Shown here: piece after piece, positions 47,312-55,415 of the stretch | How positions within the stretch are numbered: the stretch's first letter is position 1 | Layout: the number at the start of each line of letters is the position of its first letter | Assembly (NCBI GenBank): GCA_035559435.1 | Contig: DATMBC010000054.1 | Coordinates: 1 to 55,589, forward strand | Length of the DNA: 55,589 nt | Reading direction: 5' to 3' | Source of the DNA: a bacterium | Lineage (GTDB): Bacteria > Zixibacteria > MSB-5A5 > WJJR01 | The notes under the pieces: model-generated | What the model was told of the DNA's origin: nothing | What the model saw: only the letters and a program-made list of their open reading frames with translations | Database searches by the model: none | Position numbers and translations under genes: made by a program

Positions 47312-47370
47312 GTTCACCTCTCCCTCCGGGAGAGGTCGCCTGGCCCAGCGGGCCAGGCGGGTGAGGGGAC
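47312..47370. repeat. Two-hairpin dispersed repeat, copy 3
   Basis: GTTCACCTCTCCC/GGGAGAGG stem, then CCTGGCCC/GGGCCAGG stem, then GGGTGAGGGGA. The inner palindrome differs in sequence from the other copies but keeps the pairing, which suggests selection on structure. Confidence 0.75.
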
Positions 47371-47379
47371 CCGCGCGCG

Positions 47380-47688
47380 TCACCCTTTCAGCATGTTCAA
47401 TCCATCCACATCGACCGACCGTTTGCGCCGGTAGACCGCAACCAGGATTGCCAGCCCGACCGCGGCTTCGGCGGCCGCCACGGTCAGCACAAAAAAGACC
47501 ATCGCCTGCCCGCCGATGTCATGGTGGACGCGGGCAAAGACGACCAGCAGCAGATTGGCGGCGTTGAGCATCAACTCGACACTCATCAGGGTGACGATGG
47601 CGTTGCGGCGGACCATCACGCCGACCACGCCGAGAGTGAAGAGAATCCCGGCGACGATGAGGTAATGTTCCAGCGGCACGGGCAGCAT
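47380..47688 (-). CDS. nuoK: NADH-quinone oxidoreductase subunit K
   Basis: 102 residues, three transmembrane segments. 'EHYLIVAGILFTLGVVGVMV', 'LMSVELMLNAANLLLVVFAR' (membrane glutamate) and 'LTVAAAEAAVGLAILVAVYR' (second glutamate) are diagnostic. It starts 3 bp after nuoJ. Unlike in typical operons, nuoL does not follow directly. Confidence 0.96.
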   Translation of the reverse strand: MLPVPLEHYLIVAGILFTLGVVGVMVRRNAIVTLMSVELMLNAANLLLVVFARVHHDIGGQAMVFFVLTVAAAEAAVGLAILVAVYRRKRSVDVDGLNMLKG

Positions 47689-47691
47689 CGG

Positions 47692-48204
47692 TTATCCCTC
47701 GACCTCGCCGTCGCGGCGCGGACGCGCCACCACCATCACCGCCAGCGCGGCGGCCAGTAGCAGAATCGACGTCAGTTCGAACGCAAACAGGTATCCGCCG
47801 AACAGCGCCTTGCCGATGGCAGTGACGCTGCCAAATCCCTCAGGCGCCGGGCCGACAACCGCATCGACGCCGCCGAAGAGGACGAAGAGCTCTGCAAGGA
47901 AGGTGGCGCCCAGTATCCCGCCGAAGACGCGGATGCCGCGCAGCGGATTGGGCCCGAACTCATCGCGTTTCAGGTTGAGCATCATCACGATGAACAGGAA
48001 CAACACCATGATGGCGCCGGCGTAGATGATAATCTGGAGAATGGCGATAAACTCCGCCGACAATTGCAGGAAGAGGACGGCCAGCGCGACGAGGGTGACA
48101 ATCAGGTGGAGGACGCAGGTGATCGGGTTGCGCACGGTGATGACGCGCACGGCGGCGGCGATGGCCACAAGAGCGGCAACCCAGAAGACGATCAGACTCA
48201 GCAT
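47692..48204 (-). CDS. nuoJ: NADH-quinone oxidoreductase subunit J
   Basis: 170 residues, five transmembrane segments. 'ILQIIIYAGAIMVLFLFIVM' is the conserved TM3 region and 'NPITCVLHLIVTLVALAVLF' precedes it. It is the first nuo gene here; nuoA-I are not upstream within the window, where instead there is a palindrome, a terminator and an unrelated membrane-protein gene. Confidence 0.94.
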   Translation of the reverse strand: MLSLIVFWVAALVAIAAAVRVITVRNPITCVLHLIVTLVALAVLFLQLSAEFIAILQIIIYAGAIMVLFLFIVMMLNLKRDEFGPNPLRGIRVFGGILGATFLAELFVLFGGVDAVVGPAPEGFGSVTAIGKALFGGYLFAFELTSILLLAAALAVMVVARPRRDGEVEG

Positions 48205-48221
48205 CGGTGGTCAGCCCGTCG

Positions 48222-48238
48222 GATTCCCTAAGGGAATC
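48222..48238. promoter_or_regulatory. Short perfect palindrome before nuoJ
   Basis: GATTCCC-TAA-GGGAATC lies 17 bp upstream of the nuoJ start, in the 5' leader position. It could be an operator, a leader stem, or on the plus strand (TTTT follows) a terminator with no visible gene to serve. Confidence 0.4.
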
Positions 48239-48253
48239 TTTTCACAAAACCCG

Positions 48254-48279
48254 CCAAACAAAAACGCCCGGCGGGCGTT
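48254..48279 (-). terminator. Intrinsic terminator upstream of nuoJ
   Basis: AACGCCC/GGGCGTT (48263-48279) with a 3-base loop is followed on the minus strand by TTTGTTT. It would stop transcripts entering from the 48624-49052 gene, so nuoJ must have its promoter within about 50 bp or be read through. Confidence 0.65.
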
Positions 48280-48623
48280 GCGGCAGGCCTCAAGTATCAA
48301 GCGGGCAAGGGGTTCAGTCAACCCCGTTTTGGTAGGATTTGACAGCGTAGGCGGATCGGAGCTGGACCCCGAAATCGACCTGTGTTTGCCGTTCAGTCCG
48401 TGACTGGACTATGACCGAAGGTGTGATCGGTAGTCCATTCGCGGTAGTCACGCTTGAGGATCCAATTGTAGTCCGGCATAGACTCCCATTCATCCGGACC
48501 CGCCTCGAGATTCCGAGCCATCACGGAAACGGTCAGTCGTAAATCACAAGGCCTCCGGTCGCCAACTAGCTGTGTGACTCTATCACGAGGAGTGCCATCT
48601 AGATCAAAAGCTAGGTCGACGAG
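48280..48623. other. Intergenic region, no gene recognised
   Basis: About 340 bp of mixed composition, less GC-rich than the surroundings. A GCGGGCAAGGGG stretch near 48301 resembles the hairpin at 28565. No coding frame is convincing. Confidence 0.45.
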
Positions 48624-49052
48624 TCAGAAGTGACCCGTTTTGACCTCTCCGAACTGAATGATCCAGGATTGTGTCCCTCCGTGAAGACCCTTGCCGTAGC
48701 TTTCCTCTCTCATGCCACCGTTGGACATAGTCAATTTCAGAACTACGCGCGCCTCAACGTGACGCGTCCCGCGATTCAAGACAGCAAAGAAGGACTCCCC
48801 ATTCCGCATCTCGGAAGTCAATTGAAACGAGATGCGCGGTCGATCACGGTCGTGACATTGCTCAATTAGCACCCTGCGAGTCTCGTAGGATTCGCGGAGT
48901 TGGACCAAGAACAGAATCGCCGTTACGAGCAAAACCACGTTTGCAGTTAAACCCGGAACGGCCCCTGAGAAGAGCCACGTCTCGAACGTGAAAGCGATCA
49001 TTCCGGCTAGTACAAGCGCAATCAAGGCGGGAGTGAATCGGAAGGGTTTCAT
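48624..49052 (-). CDS. Small membrane protein of unknown function
   Basis: 142 residues. Two transmembrane segments ('PALIALVLAGMIAFTFETWL', then about residues 32-52) are followed by a soluble beta-type domain ('RPRISFQLTSEMRNGESFFA', 'VEARVVLKLTMSNGG'). ATG 49052 gives a normal membrane start; an upstream in-frame GTG at 49097 is possible. Codon use is less GC-biased than in neighbours, so it may be acquired. Not recognised. Confidence 0.6.
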   Translation of the reverse strand: MKPFRFTPALIALVLAGMIAFTFETWLFSGAVPGLTANVVLLVTAILFLVQLRESYETRRVLIEQCHDRDRPRISFQLTSEMRNGESFFAVLNRGTRHVEARVVLKLTMSNGGMREESYGKGLHGGTQSWIIQFGEVKTGHF

Positions 49053-49128
49053 CGTTGGTGCCACACCTGTCCCCTGCGATACATTCGTGGTCCTCACTGC
49101 AATCAGTCAGCGAGTCAGAGTGAAACGA

Positions 49129-51456
49129 TTAATCAATCCCACCCTCTTCCCCATCAAGCTGCGCCACCGGTTCGTTGACGCGCGGGCGTGTCTCCAGCGT
49201 CGCCGATTTGGCCGCGAACTCCAGCAGGTCGGCGGCGCCTCTTTTGCCGATGCGGCCGATTTCCATTTCCGGACCGACACAGGCGGGGCAGCCGCTCTGG
49301 CAGGAGCATTCGCGGATCAGCCGGGCGGTCTCGGAGAAGAGGTCGGAGGCCATCTCGAAAATCTTTTGCGAAAAGCCGACGCCGCCGGGGACGTTGTCGT
49401 AGAGGTAAATCGTCGGCAGCCCGGAATGCGGTGCGCGCACCTGCGAGAGCGCGCCGAGGTCGCGCGGATCGGACATCACCCACAGGGGGGCCATTTGCCC
49501 CAGCGCATTGGCGGCGGCGCGCAGGATCTCCCCCAGGTTGCCGATCGGGTAGCCCAGTTTCGCGGCGATGTCGGCGGGGAAATCGGCCCAGAAGGCGGTG
49601 GTGTGCATCTCCAGTTCGGGCAGACTGATCTTGCCGGAGCCGACGTTTTCGTGGGTGTGGAAACGGATCTTCTTGAACAGCACGGCGACGGTGGTCAGCG
49701 ACACTTCGCCATGCCCCAGCCGCATGTCGGGGGCGATGCGGTCGTTTTCGACCGTGAGGATCTTCAGGTCAGTCTTGGTTTCGGCGTCGGTGAAGTAGTC
49801 GACGTTGACTTCCTCGACATAGGCGCGTCGTCCCTCCCAGTCGAGGTCCTTAACCTGGTACTGCCCGGCGCCGTGGAGGTAAATGGCGTCGGGATGCAGA
49901 AAGACCGGCGCCGAGAACAGGTCGGTCTCGCCGATGATGCGGTTTTTGTCGGAGCGGTTGTGGATGGTGAAGTTCTCCGGCGAGGCGGCGCGCAGGGAGA
50001 CCTCGCCGGCGGGATAGATGTCGGAGGCCCAGAAGTAGCGTCCGCCCGACTGGGTCAGCACCCGGTTTTCGCGCAGGTACTCCAGCATCGGCTGGGTCAT
50101 GTCGACACCGAATTTGGCATCGGCGCCGAACGGCAGCTCGAAGGCGGCGCATTTCAGGTGGGACATCAGCACGACCAGATTGTTCGGGTCGACAATTCCC
50201 GATTCGACCGGGCGGTCGAAGATATACTCAGGGTGGCGGATGAGGAACTGGTCGACGGGCGAGGAGTTGGCGACCATGATCGCCGCCGATATCCCCTGCC
50301 GCCGCCCGGCGCGTCCGATCTGCTGGCGCATCGAGGCCAGGGTGCCGGGGTAGCCGCAGAGGATCGCGACATCCAGCGAGCCGACATCGATGCCCAGCTC
50401 GAGGGCGTTGGTGGAGACCACGCCACGGATTGAGCCGCGGCGCAGCCCCTCCTCGATGCGGCGGCGCTCATTGGGCAGATATCCGCCGCGGTAGCCGACC
50501 ACCAGATGCGGGTTGCGTTTGATCATCGCCAAGTGCTCGCGCAGGTAGGTGAGGATGACCTCGACCGACCGGCGCATGCGCGCAAAGACGATGGTGGTAA
50601 TGTTGTGCGTCAGGAACTCGGCGGCCAGCTTATTGGCCACCGACAGCGAGGAGCGACGGATGCCGAGGGCCTCGTTGACCAGCGGCGGGTTGTAGAGGAT
50701 GACATGCTTTTCGGCGGTCGGGGCGCCGTTGCGGTCAACCACGACGAACTTCCTGCCCACGATCCGTTCGGCCAGTTCATCGGGATTGTGGATGGTGGCC
50801 GAGCAGGCGATGAACTGCGGATCGGCGTTGTAGAAGGCGGCAATGCGCAGCAAGCGGCGGATTACGTTGCCCAGGTGCGAGCCGAAGACGCCGCGGTAGT
50901 GGTGCAGTTCATCGATGACAACATAGCGGAGGTTTTCGAAGAGTTTGACCCACTTGGTGTGGTGGGGCAGAATGCCGGAGTGCAGCATGTCGGGGTTGGT
51001 GATGACGATCTGCCCGGCGATGCGCACGGCGCGACGGGCGGTCGAGGGCGTGTCGCCGTCGAACGTGTGGGTCTTGATGTCGATGCCGGCGCTCTCGGTC
51101 AATTCGACCAACTCGGCGCGTTGATCCTGCGAGAGCGCCTTGGTCGGAAACAGGTACAGAGCGCGGGCGGACGGGTCGCGGAGGATGGCGTCGAGCACCG
51201 GCAGGTTGTAGCAGAGGGTCTTGCCGGAGGCGGTCGGGGTCACGACCACCACATTGTCGCCGCGCTCGACCGCGTCGATCGCCTCGGCCTGATGGCGGTA
51301 GAGCTTGGCCACGCCCCGCCGACGGTACGCATCGGCCAGCCGCGGGTCGATCGATGCGGGATAGTCGCGGTAGTCGCCGCTGCGGGCGGAGATGGTGTGC
51401 CAGTGCTCGACGTGGCTGTCCTTGCGCAGTTTTTCGAGAACCTGTTCGAGGGTCAT
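49129..51456 (-). CDS. mrfA: DEAD/DEAH-box helicase with DUF1998-type zinc domain (MrfA/YprA-like)
   Basis: 775 residues. Helicase motifs: Walker A '[20 protein letters not shown]', Ia '[11 protein letters not shown]', II '[16 protein letters not shown]' (DExH), III 'ACSATIHN', V '[17 protein letters not shown]' and VI '[11 protein letters not shown]'. The C-terminal domain ends with the four-cysteine '[13 protein letters not shown]' seen in MrfA, which repairs mitomycin-type DNA damage in Bacillus together with the exonuclease MrfB. No mrfB is adjacent. ATG 51456 has GGAG at -8. The function in this organism is inferred from the architecture. Confidence 0.87.
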   Translation of the reverse strand: MTLEQVLEKLRKDSHVEHWHTISARSGDYRDYPASIDPRLADAYRRRGVAKLYRHQAEAIDAVERGDNVVVVTPTASGKTLCYNLPVLDAILRDPSARALYLFPTKALSQDQRAELVELTESAGIDIKTHTFDGDTPSTARRAVRIAGQIVITNPDMLHSGILPHHTKWVKLFENLRYVVIDELHHYRGVFGSHLGNVIRRLLRIAAFYNADPQFIACSATIHNPDELAERIVGRKFVVVDRNGAPTAEKHVILYNPPLVNEALGIRRSSLSVANKLAAEFLTHNITTIVFARMRRSVEVILTYLREHLAMIKRNPHLVVGYRGGYLPNERRRIEEGLRRGSIRGVVSTNALELGIDVGSLDVAILCGYPGTLASMRQQIGRAGRRQGISAAIMVANSSPVDQFLIRHPEYIFDRPVESGIVDPNNLVVLMSHLKCAAFELPFGADAKFGVDMTQPMLEYLRENRVLTQSGGRYFWASDIYPAGEVSLRAASPENFTIHNRSDKNRIIGETDLFSAPVFLHPDAIYLHGAGQYQVKDLDWEGRRAYVEEVNVDYFTDAETKTDLKILTVENDRIAPDMRLGHGEVSLTTVAVLFKKIRFHTHENVGSGKISLPELEMHTTAFWADFPADIAAKLGYPIGNLGEILRAAANALGQMAPLWVMSDPRDLGALSQVRAPHSGLPTIYLYDNVPGGVGFSQKIFEMASDLFSETARLIRECSCQSGCPACVGPEMEIGRIGKRGAADLLEFAAKSATLETRPRVNEPVAQLDGEEGGID

Positions 51457-51657
51457 GGAAATGCTCCAGACACGATGTAGGAGCGCGACGCTCCGGCGGA
51501 GCCGCGAGCCCCGGCTTGCACAAACGAACGCGACGTGGTCCCTGGAGGCGCTCCGCGAGGACGAAACGGCGCGCGCACGGCCACCTCCGCGGCGCGGCGA
51601 TCCGCCGCGGCGGATCGCGTCCCACGGATGCTTAGACAGCGGCGGGCGCGCTGTCCA
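51457..51657. repeat. Intergenic GC-rich palindromic sequence
   Basis: About 200 bp with GGAGCG-CGA-CGCTCC and GCGATCCGC/GCGGATCGC-type small palindromes, likely degenerate dispersed repeats. No gene is recognised. Confidence 0.4.
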
Positions 51658-51879
51658 TCACTTTTTCGATGGCGAAACGGGAGAAAATCGCCGGGCCAGG
51701 AGCCAGCCGGCATAGAAGACGGCCACCGCCAGCAGGGTGGCATAGATCATCGGCCCCTCGCTGGGCTCGGCGCCGTAGACCAAAAGCCCCTCCAACCCCA
51801 GCACGAGGCCGAGAATCTGCAGGAGCCGTCCGATCCGGTATCCCCAAATCCGGCCGGTGGAGGGAGCGGGAGCCGTCAT
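51658..51879 (-). CDS. Small two-TM membrane protein
   Basis: 73 residues. 'IGRLLQILGLVLGLEGLLVY' and 'MIYATLLAVAVFYAGWLLAR' are membrane helices joined by a short acidic loop; the tail is basic. It starts 11 bp after the archaemetzincin-like gene and is probably co-transcribed with it. Unknown function. Confidence 0.6.
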   Translation of the reverse strand: MTAPAPSTGRIWGYRIGRLLQILGLVLGLEGLLVYGAEPSEGPMIYATLLAVAVFYAGWLLARRFSPVSPSKK

Positions 51880-51890
51880 ACGGTTGGGAC

Positions 51891-52433
51891 TCAGACGCCG
51901 TGGCGGACCAGGCGGCGCTGGCAGTTGTCACAGAATTTTTCGGCTTTGGCGTCGGTGTCACTCATCGAGGCCGAACGGTACATCACACAGCGGGGGTTGC
52001 TGCAGGCCGCAAGGTGGAACAATTGCCCGACCAGGTGGATGCCTTCTTTGACCGCGCGCGAGAAGATCTGCTTTTCATCCTCGGCCATGCCGTAAAACTC
52101 AAGCCGCATGCGGTAGAATGACATCACCGCGCAGCCGGAGACCGGATCGGCCTCGCCGTAGACAAACGGCACGGTCGGGATGTAGAGATCCTCCTCGGTC
52201 AGGCCGAGGATCCGCTCGTTGTCGTTTTGGCGCATCAGTTCCAGCTTGGTCAGGATCACGGTGGCGTAGAACTGACCACGTTCCTGATTCTCGGCCTCGT
52301 CGGGCACCTCGACTCCCTGCAGGATGTCGACGCCGGCGGAAAAAGCGATGGAGAGATTGGCGGCGAGCTTGTTGACCTGGTAGAAGTCGAGATCGCCGAG
52401 CGGGACGATGATGATCTTGCCGCGCGATTTCAT
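51891..52433 (-). CDS. Archaemetzincin-family protein lacking the catalytic zinc motif
   Basis: 180 residues. The C-terminal half matches archaemetzincins: 'CSNPRCVMYRSASMSDTDAK' and 'FCDNC' keep the four structural-zinc cysteines (C144, C149, C168, C171). The metzincin motif HExxHxxGxxH is, however, H133-L134-x2-Q137-x5-A143: the general-base Glu and two of three zinc-binding His are gone. It is probably a non-catalytic homologue used for binding or regulation. The N-terminal 'KIIIVPLGDLDFYQVNKLAA' is also family-like. A terminator and a -10-like box lie just upstream. Confidence 0.8.
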   Translation of the reverse strand: MKSRGKIIIVPLGDLDFYQVNKLAANLSIAFSAGVDILQGVEVPDEAENQERGQFYATVILTKLELMRQNDNERILGLTEEDLYIPTVPFVYGEADPVSGCAVMSFYRMRLEFYGMAEDEKQIFSRAVKEGIHLVGQLFHLAACSNPRCVMYRSASMSDTDAKAEKFCDNCQRRLVRHGV

Positions 52434-52440
52434 GGCCGGT

Positions 52441-52477
52441 CACAAAACAGGCGCCGTCTGGATCACATCCGGCGCCT
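52441..52477 (-). terminator. Intrinsic terminator after ROK kinase gene
   Basis: AGGCGCCG/CGGCGCCT (52449-52456 with 52470-52477) with a 13-base loop, followed on the minus strand by TGTTTTGTG. It lies 34 bp after the ROK stop and ends 8 bp before the next ATG. Confidence 0.72.
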
Positions 52478-52487
52478 CAGACCGGAC

Positions 52488-52514
52488 ATTATACGTCAAC
52501 GAGGTCCGAATCAA
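52488..52514 (-). promoter_or_regulatory. Possible promoter overlapping ROK stop
   Basis: A perfect TATAAT (52488-52493) with TTGATT (52509-52514), but the spacer is 15 bp. A transcript from here would run straight into the hairpin at 52449-52477, so it would act as an attenuated leader if real. Confidence 0.3.
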
Positions 52515-53491
52515 CCGCTTTTGCCGAGCGCGTAGGCCCCCAGGGCGGCCGCGCCGATGAAACCGGCGTCGTTGCCCAGCGCCGCTTTGCCGACGCGCAG
52601 GTTTTTTGCCTCGACGGAGAAGGCATGCGCGCGGATGCGTTCGCCGACCTGCCCCAGCCAGAACCCGTCGCGGTCGGCGTCGGCCATCCCCCCGCCGATG
52701 ATCACGGCCTCCGGATCAAAGAGATTAACCGCGCTCAAAATTCCCATCGCCAGTTGGTGCGCCGATTCGACCAGAATCTGCCGGGCGGTCGCATCTCCCC
52801 GCGCGAATGCGTCGAAGAGGATGGCCAGCGTCATGCCGTCGGCCGACGCGTCGCGCAGCGAGGCCAGAGCCGAATCGGACTGCGTGTCGGCGGCGGCCGC
52901 CGCCTTGCGGATGACCGCGTTGGCGGAGGCATACAATTCGAGGCAGCCATGATTGCCGCAGGGGCAGCGCGGGCCGCGATAGTCGAGGGTGATGTGCCCC
53001 ATCTCCCCGCCCGAGCCATTGGGGCCGGAGAAGATGTTCCCGTCGACGATGAATCCGCTGCCGATGCCGGAACCGACGGTGACGCAGATCAGGTTGTCGA
53101 TGCCGCGTCCGGCGCCGTAGCAGTATTCGGCCCACGCGGCGCAATTGGCATCGTTGTCGATGGCCGTCGGCAGACCGGTGTCGTGTTCGACCAACTCGGC
53201 CAGATTGACGCCGATGATCGTGGTCAGGTTCGGCGTGGGCGGTTGCACCTTGTGGGTGGATGGATTGATCGTGCCGGGAGAGCCGATGCCGGCGGAGACG
53301 GGGGTGTGGCCGGCGCGCCGGGCCCAGTCGCAGAGCGCGCGGGCGCAACCGACGATGCCATCGAGCGTCGCCTGCTGTCCTTCGGCGCCGCGGGTGCGGG
53401 CACGATCGGCGAAGAGGATATGCCCTTCGGCGTCGATGGCGCCATACTTGATCCAGGTGCCGCCGATGTCGATGCCAAGATGGATGTTCAT
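52511..53491 (-). CDS. ROK-family sugar kinase (glucokinase-like)
   Basis: 326 residues. Phosphate-binding 'LGIDIGGTWIKYGAI', 'AIDNDANCAAWAEYCYGAG' (catalytic Asp), 'VTVGSGIGSGFIVDG', and the ROK zinc motif 'CPCGNHGCLELYAS' with 'GEMGHITLD' upstream are all intact. It phosphorylates glucose or an N-acetylhexosamine; the exact sugar is not resolved. ATG 53491 lies 48 bp after the aminotransferase gene, same strand. Confidence 0.9.
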   Translation of the reverse strand: MNIHLGIDIGGTWIKYGAIDAEGHILFADRARTRGAEGQQATLDGIVGCARALCDWARRAGHTPVSAGIGSPGTINPSTHKVQPPTPNLTTIIGVNLAELVEHDTGLPTAIDNDANCAAWAEYCYGAGRGIDNLICVTVGSGIGSGFIVDGNIFSGPNGSGGEMGHITLDYRGPRCPCGNHGCLELYASANAVIRKAAAAADTQSDSALASLRDASADGMTLAILFDAFARGDATARQILVESAHQLAMGILSAVNLFDPEAVIIGGGMADADRDGFWLGQVGERIRAHAFSVEAKNLRVGKAALGNDAGFIGAAALGAYALGKSG

Positions 53492-53539
53492 GGCCCGATG
53501 GGGAAGAGTATTGCCCCGTAATGGCGGATGGCGCCCGCC

Positions 53540-54763
53540 TTACTTGGGATAGGCCCGCAGTCCGGCCGCCAGGGCCGCCATGGCCTGCTCGAGCGCCGGC
53601 TTTTCCAAAACATAGGCGATGCGCACTTCCTTGGTGCCGCGTCCGGGTGTGGCATAGAATCCCGGCCCGGGGGCGAGCATCACGGTCTCGCCATTGTGAT
53701 TGAAGTCGGTGAGCATCCACTGGCAGAACCGGTCGGCATCATCGATGGGCAGGGTGGCCATCAGGTAGAAGGCCCCGGCGGGTGTCTCGCAGCGCACACC
53801 CGGCATGGCGCCGAGCCGCTCGATCACCAGATCGCGGCGCGTCTGGTACTCGCGGGCGATGCCGGTATAGTAGGCGTCATCGAGGTCCATCAGATGCACC
53901 GCCGCCAGTTGCTCGACCGTGGCGGTGCACAGCCGCGCCTGACCCAGCCGCAGGGCCCCGTCCATGATCGCCTCGTTGCGCGAGACCAGCGCGCCGACAC
54001 GCGCGCCGCAGGCGGAGAAGCGTTTCGAGATCGAATCGAGCATGATCGCGCGGTGGGCCGCCTGCGGATACTGCCAGATCGACACATGGGTCTGACCGTA
54101 GCAGAACTCGCGATAGACCTCATCGGAAAGGATGAAGAGGTTGTGCTCCTCGGCGATCTGCACCACGGTGGCGATTTCATCGCGGGAGAGCACGGTGCCG
54201 GTCGGGTTGTTGGGCGAGCAGATGAGGATGGCGCGTGTGCGTTCGTTGATGGCCTGTTCGATCACGGCGCGCGCGGGCAGGCAGTAGCCGAGCGCCGGTT
54301 CGGAGGCAAACGGCCGCAACTCGACGCCGGCCGCGCGCGCCAGCGAGAAGTAGTTGGTGTAGAACGGCTCGGAAGTCACGACGTTGTCGCCCGGATCGCA
54401 GGTCAACGTCAACGCAAAGTGAATCGCCTCCGACCCGCCAGTGGTGATTTGAATCTGTTCGGGGTGAATATCCAGGCCGCGCCGCAGATAGTAGTTCGAC
54501 CAGGCCTTCAGCAGACTGGCATGTCCCTTGGAGTGGCCGTAGGCGAGCACCTTCTCGTTGAAATTGCGCAAGACTTCGAAAAACTGCGGCGGCGTGGGGA
54601 TGTCGGGCTGGCCGATGTTCAGGTTGTAGACTTTCACGCCGCGCGACTTCGCCTGCTCGGCAAATCCGACCAGTTTGCGGATCGGCGAGGGCGGCACGCC
54701 ATGCGCGCGCACCGAGATGGCCGGGCGGGAGGACACGGGCAGACTGGTGGTCGAGACGCTCAT
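53540..54763 (-). CDS. PLP-dependent class I/II aminotransferase (aspartate-aminotransferase-like)
   Basis: 407 residues. 'VYNLNIGQPDIPTPPQFFEV', 'QITTGGSEAIHFALTLTCDP', 'ICSPNNPTGTVLSRDE' and the PLP-lysine region 'LDSISKRFSACGARVGALVS' identify the fold-type I alpha family. It is expected to act on aspartate or a related amino acid. ATG 54763 has AGGAG at -8; in-frame upstream sequence to 55006 overlaps gmhB and is rejected. Same-strand run with gmhB. Confidence 0.9.
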   Translation of the reverse strand: MSVSTTSLPVSSRPAISVRAHGVPPSPIRKLVGFAEQAKSRGVKVYNLNIGQPDIPTPPQFFEVLRNFNEKVLAYGHSKGHASLLKAWSNYYLRRGLDIHPEQIQITTGGSEAIHFALTLTCDPGDNVVTSEPFYTNYFSLARAAGVELRPFASEPALGYCLPARAVIEQAINERTRAILICSPNNPTGTVLSRDEIATVVQIAEEHNLFILSDEVYREFCYGQTHVSIWQYPQAAHRAIMLDSISKRFSACGARVGALVSRNEAIMDGALRLGQARLCTATVEQLAAVHLMDLDDAYYTGIAREYQTRRDLVIERLGAMPGVRCETPAGAFYLMATLPIDDADRFCQWMLTDFNHNGETVMLAPGPGFYATPGRGTKEVRIAYVLEKPALEQAMAALAAGLRAYPK

Positions 54764-54827
54764 CGGTGACTCCTGATTGGGTTCCCCACGGGACGAGAGG
54801 CCAATGTAGCGCGTGCCGGAGGCAGAG

Positions 54828-55415
54828 TCAACGCGGCGGGGCGTGCAGACGCCCGGTCCGCATTCCCCACCAATGCACGGCGTCCAAGGGCGATGCGGCA
54901 ATGTGATCGGGAGGCGTGGCATCTCCCCAAGCGCGTTGCTCCTGTGCGCCGTACCCGGTGAGCACGAGAATGCCTGGGACGCCGATCCCCTGTCCCAATT
55001 GCACATCGCAGGCGCGATCGCCGATCACCACCGAGTGTGCCAGATCGATGTCAAAATCGGCGGCGGCCTGATCGATCATGCCACGCGCGGGCTTGCGGCA
55101 GGAACAGAGCGGCTGGCCGGGCAACGGGTAATGCGGACAGTAGTAGATCGCATCGATGGCGGCGCCGCCTTCGGCGAAGAGCTCGATCACACGGCGGTTG
55201 ACCGCGCGTACGGTGTCCTCGCCGAAGAAACCGCGCGCCACACCCGACTGATTGGTCACGCCAATCACCCGCACGCCCCAGTGGTTGAGACGGCGCACCG
55301 CTTCGATGGCGCCGGGCAGCGGCTCGACACCGGCGGGATCGCTGAGGAAGCCATGCTCCACGATCAGGGTGCCATCGCGATCCAGAAAGGCGGCGGGCGG
55401 CGGAGGGTGCGTCAT
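54828..55415 (-). CDS. gmhB: D-glycero-D-manno-heptose-1,7-bisphosphate 7-phosphatase (HAD)
   Basis: 195 residues. Nucleophile 'AAFLDRDGTLIVEHGFLSDP', 'RVIGVTNQSGVARGFFGEDT', the zinc loop 'YYCPHYPLPGQPLCSCRKPA' and 'VVIGDRACDVQLGQGIGVPG' are all GmhB hallmarks. It makes heptose-1-phosphate for ADP-heptose and the LPS core. Its ATG overlaps the stop of the upstream GT9-type gene (ATGA), matching a role in inner-core synthesis. Confidence 0.93.
   Translation of the reverse strand: MTHPPPPAAFLDRDGTLIVEHGFLSDPAGVEPLPGAIEAVRRLNHWGVRVIGVTNQSGVARGFFGEDTVRAVNRRVIELFAEGGAAIDAIYYCPHYPLPGQPLCSCRKPARGMIDQAAADFDIDLAHSVVIGDRACDVQLGQGIGVPGILVLTGYGAQEQRAWGDATPPDHIAASPLDAVHWWGMRTGRLHAPPR

Noticed and set aside
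46911-47370. CRISPR array
   Set aside because: Only three copies, in mixed orientation, irregularly spaced, each containing internal hairpins; no cas genes nearby.
51891-52433. Active archaemetzincin protease
   Set aside because: Catalytic Glu and two zinc-binding His are replaced (L134, Q137, A143).
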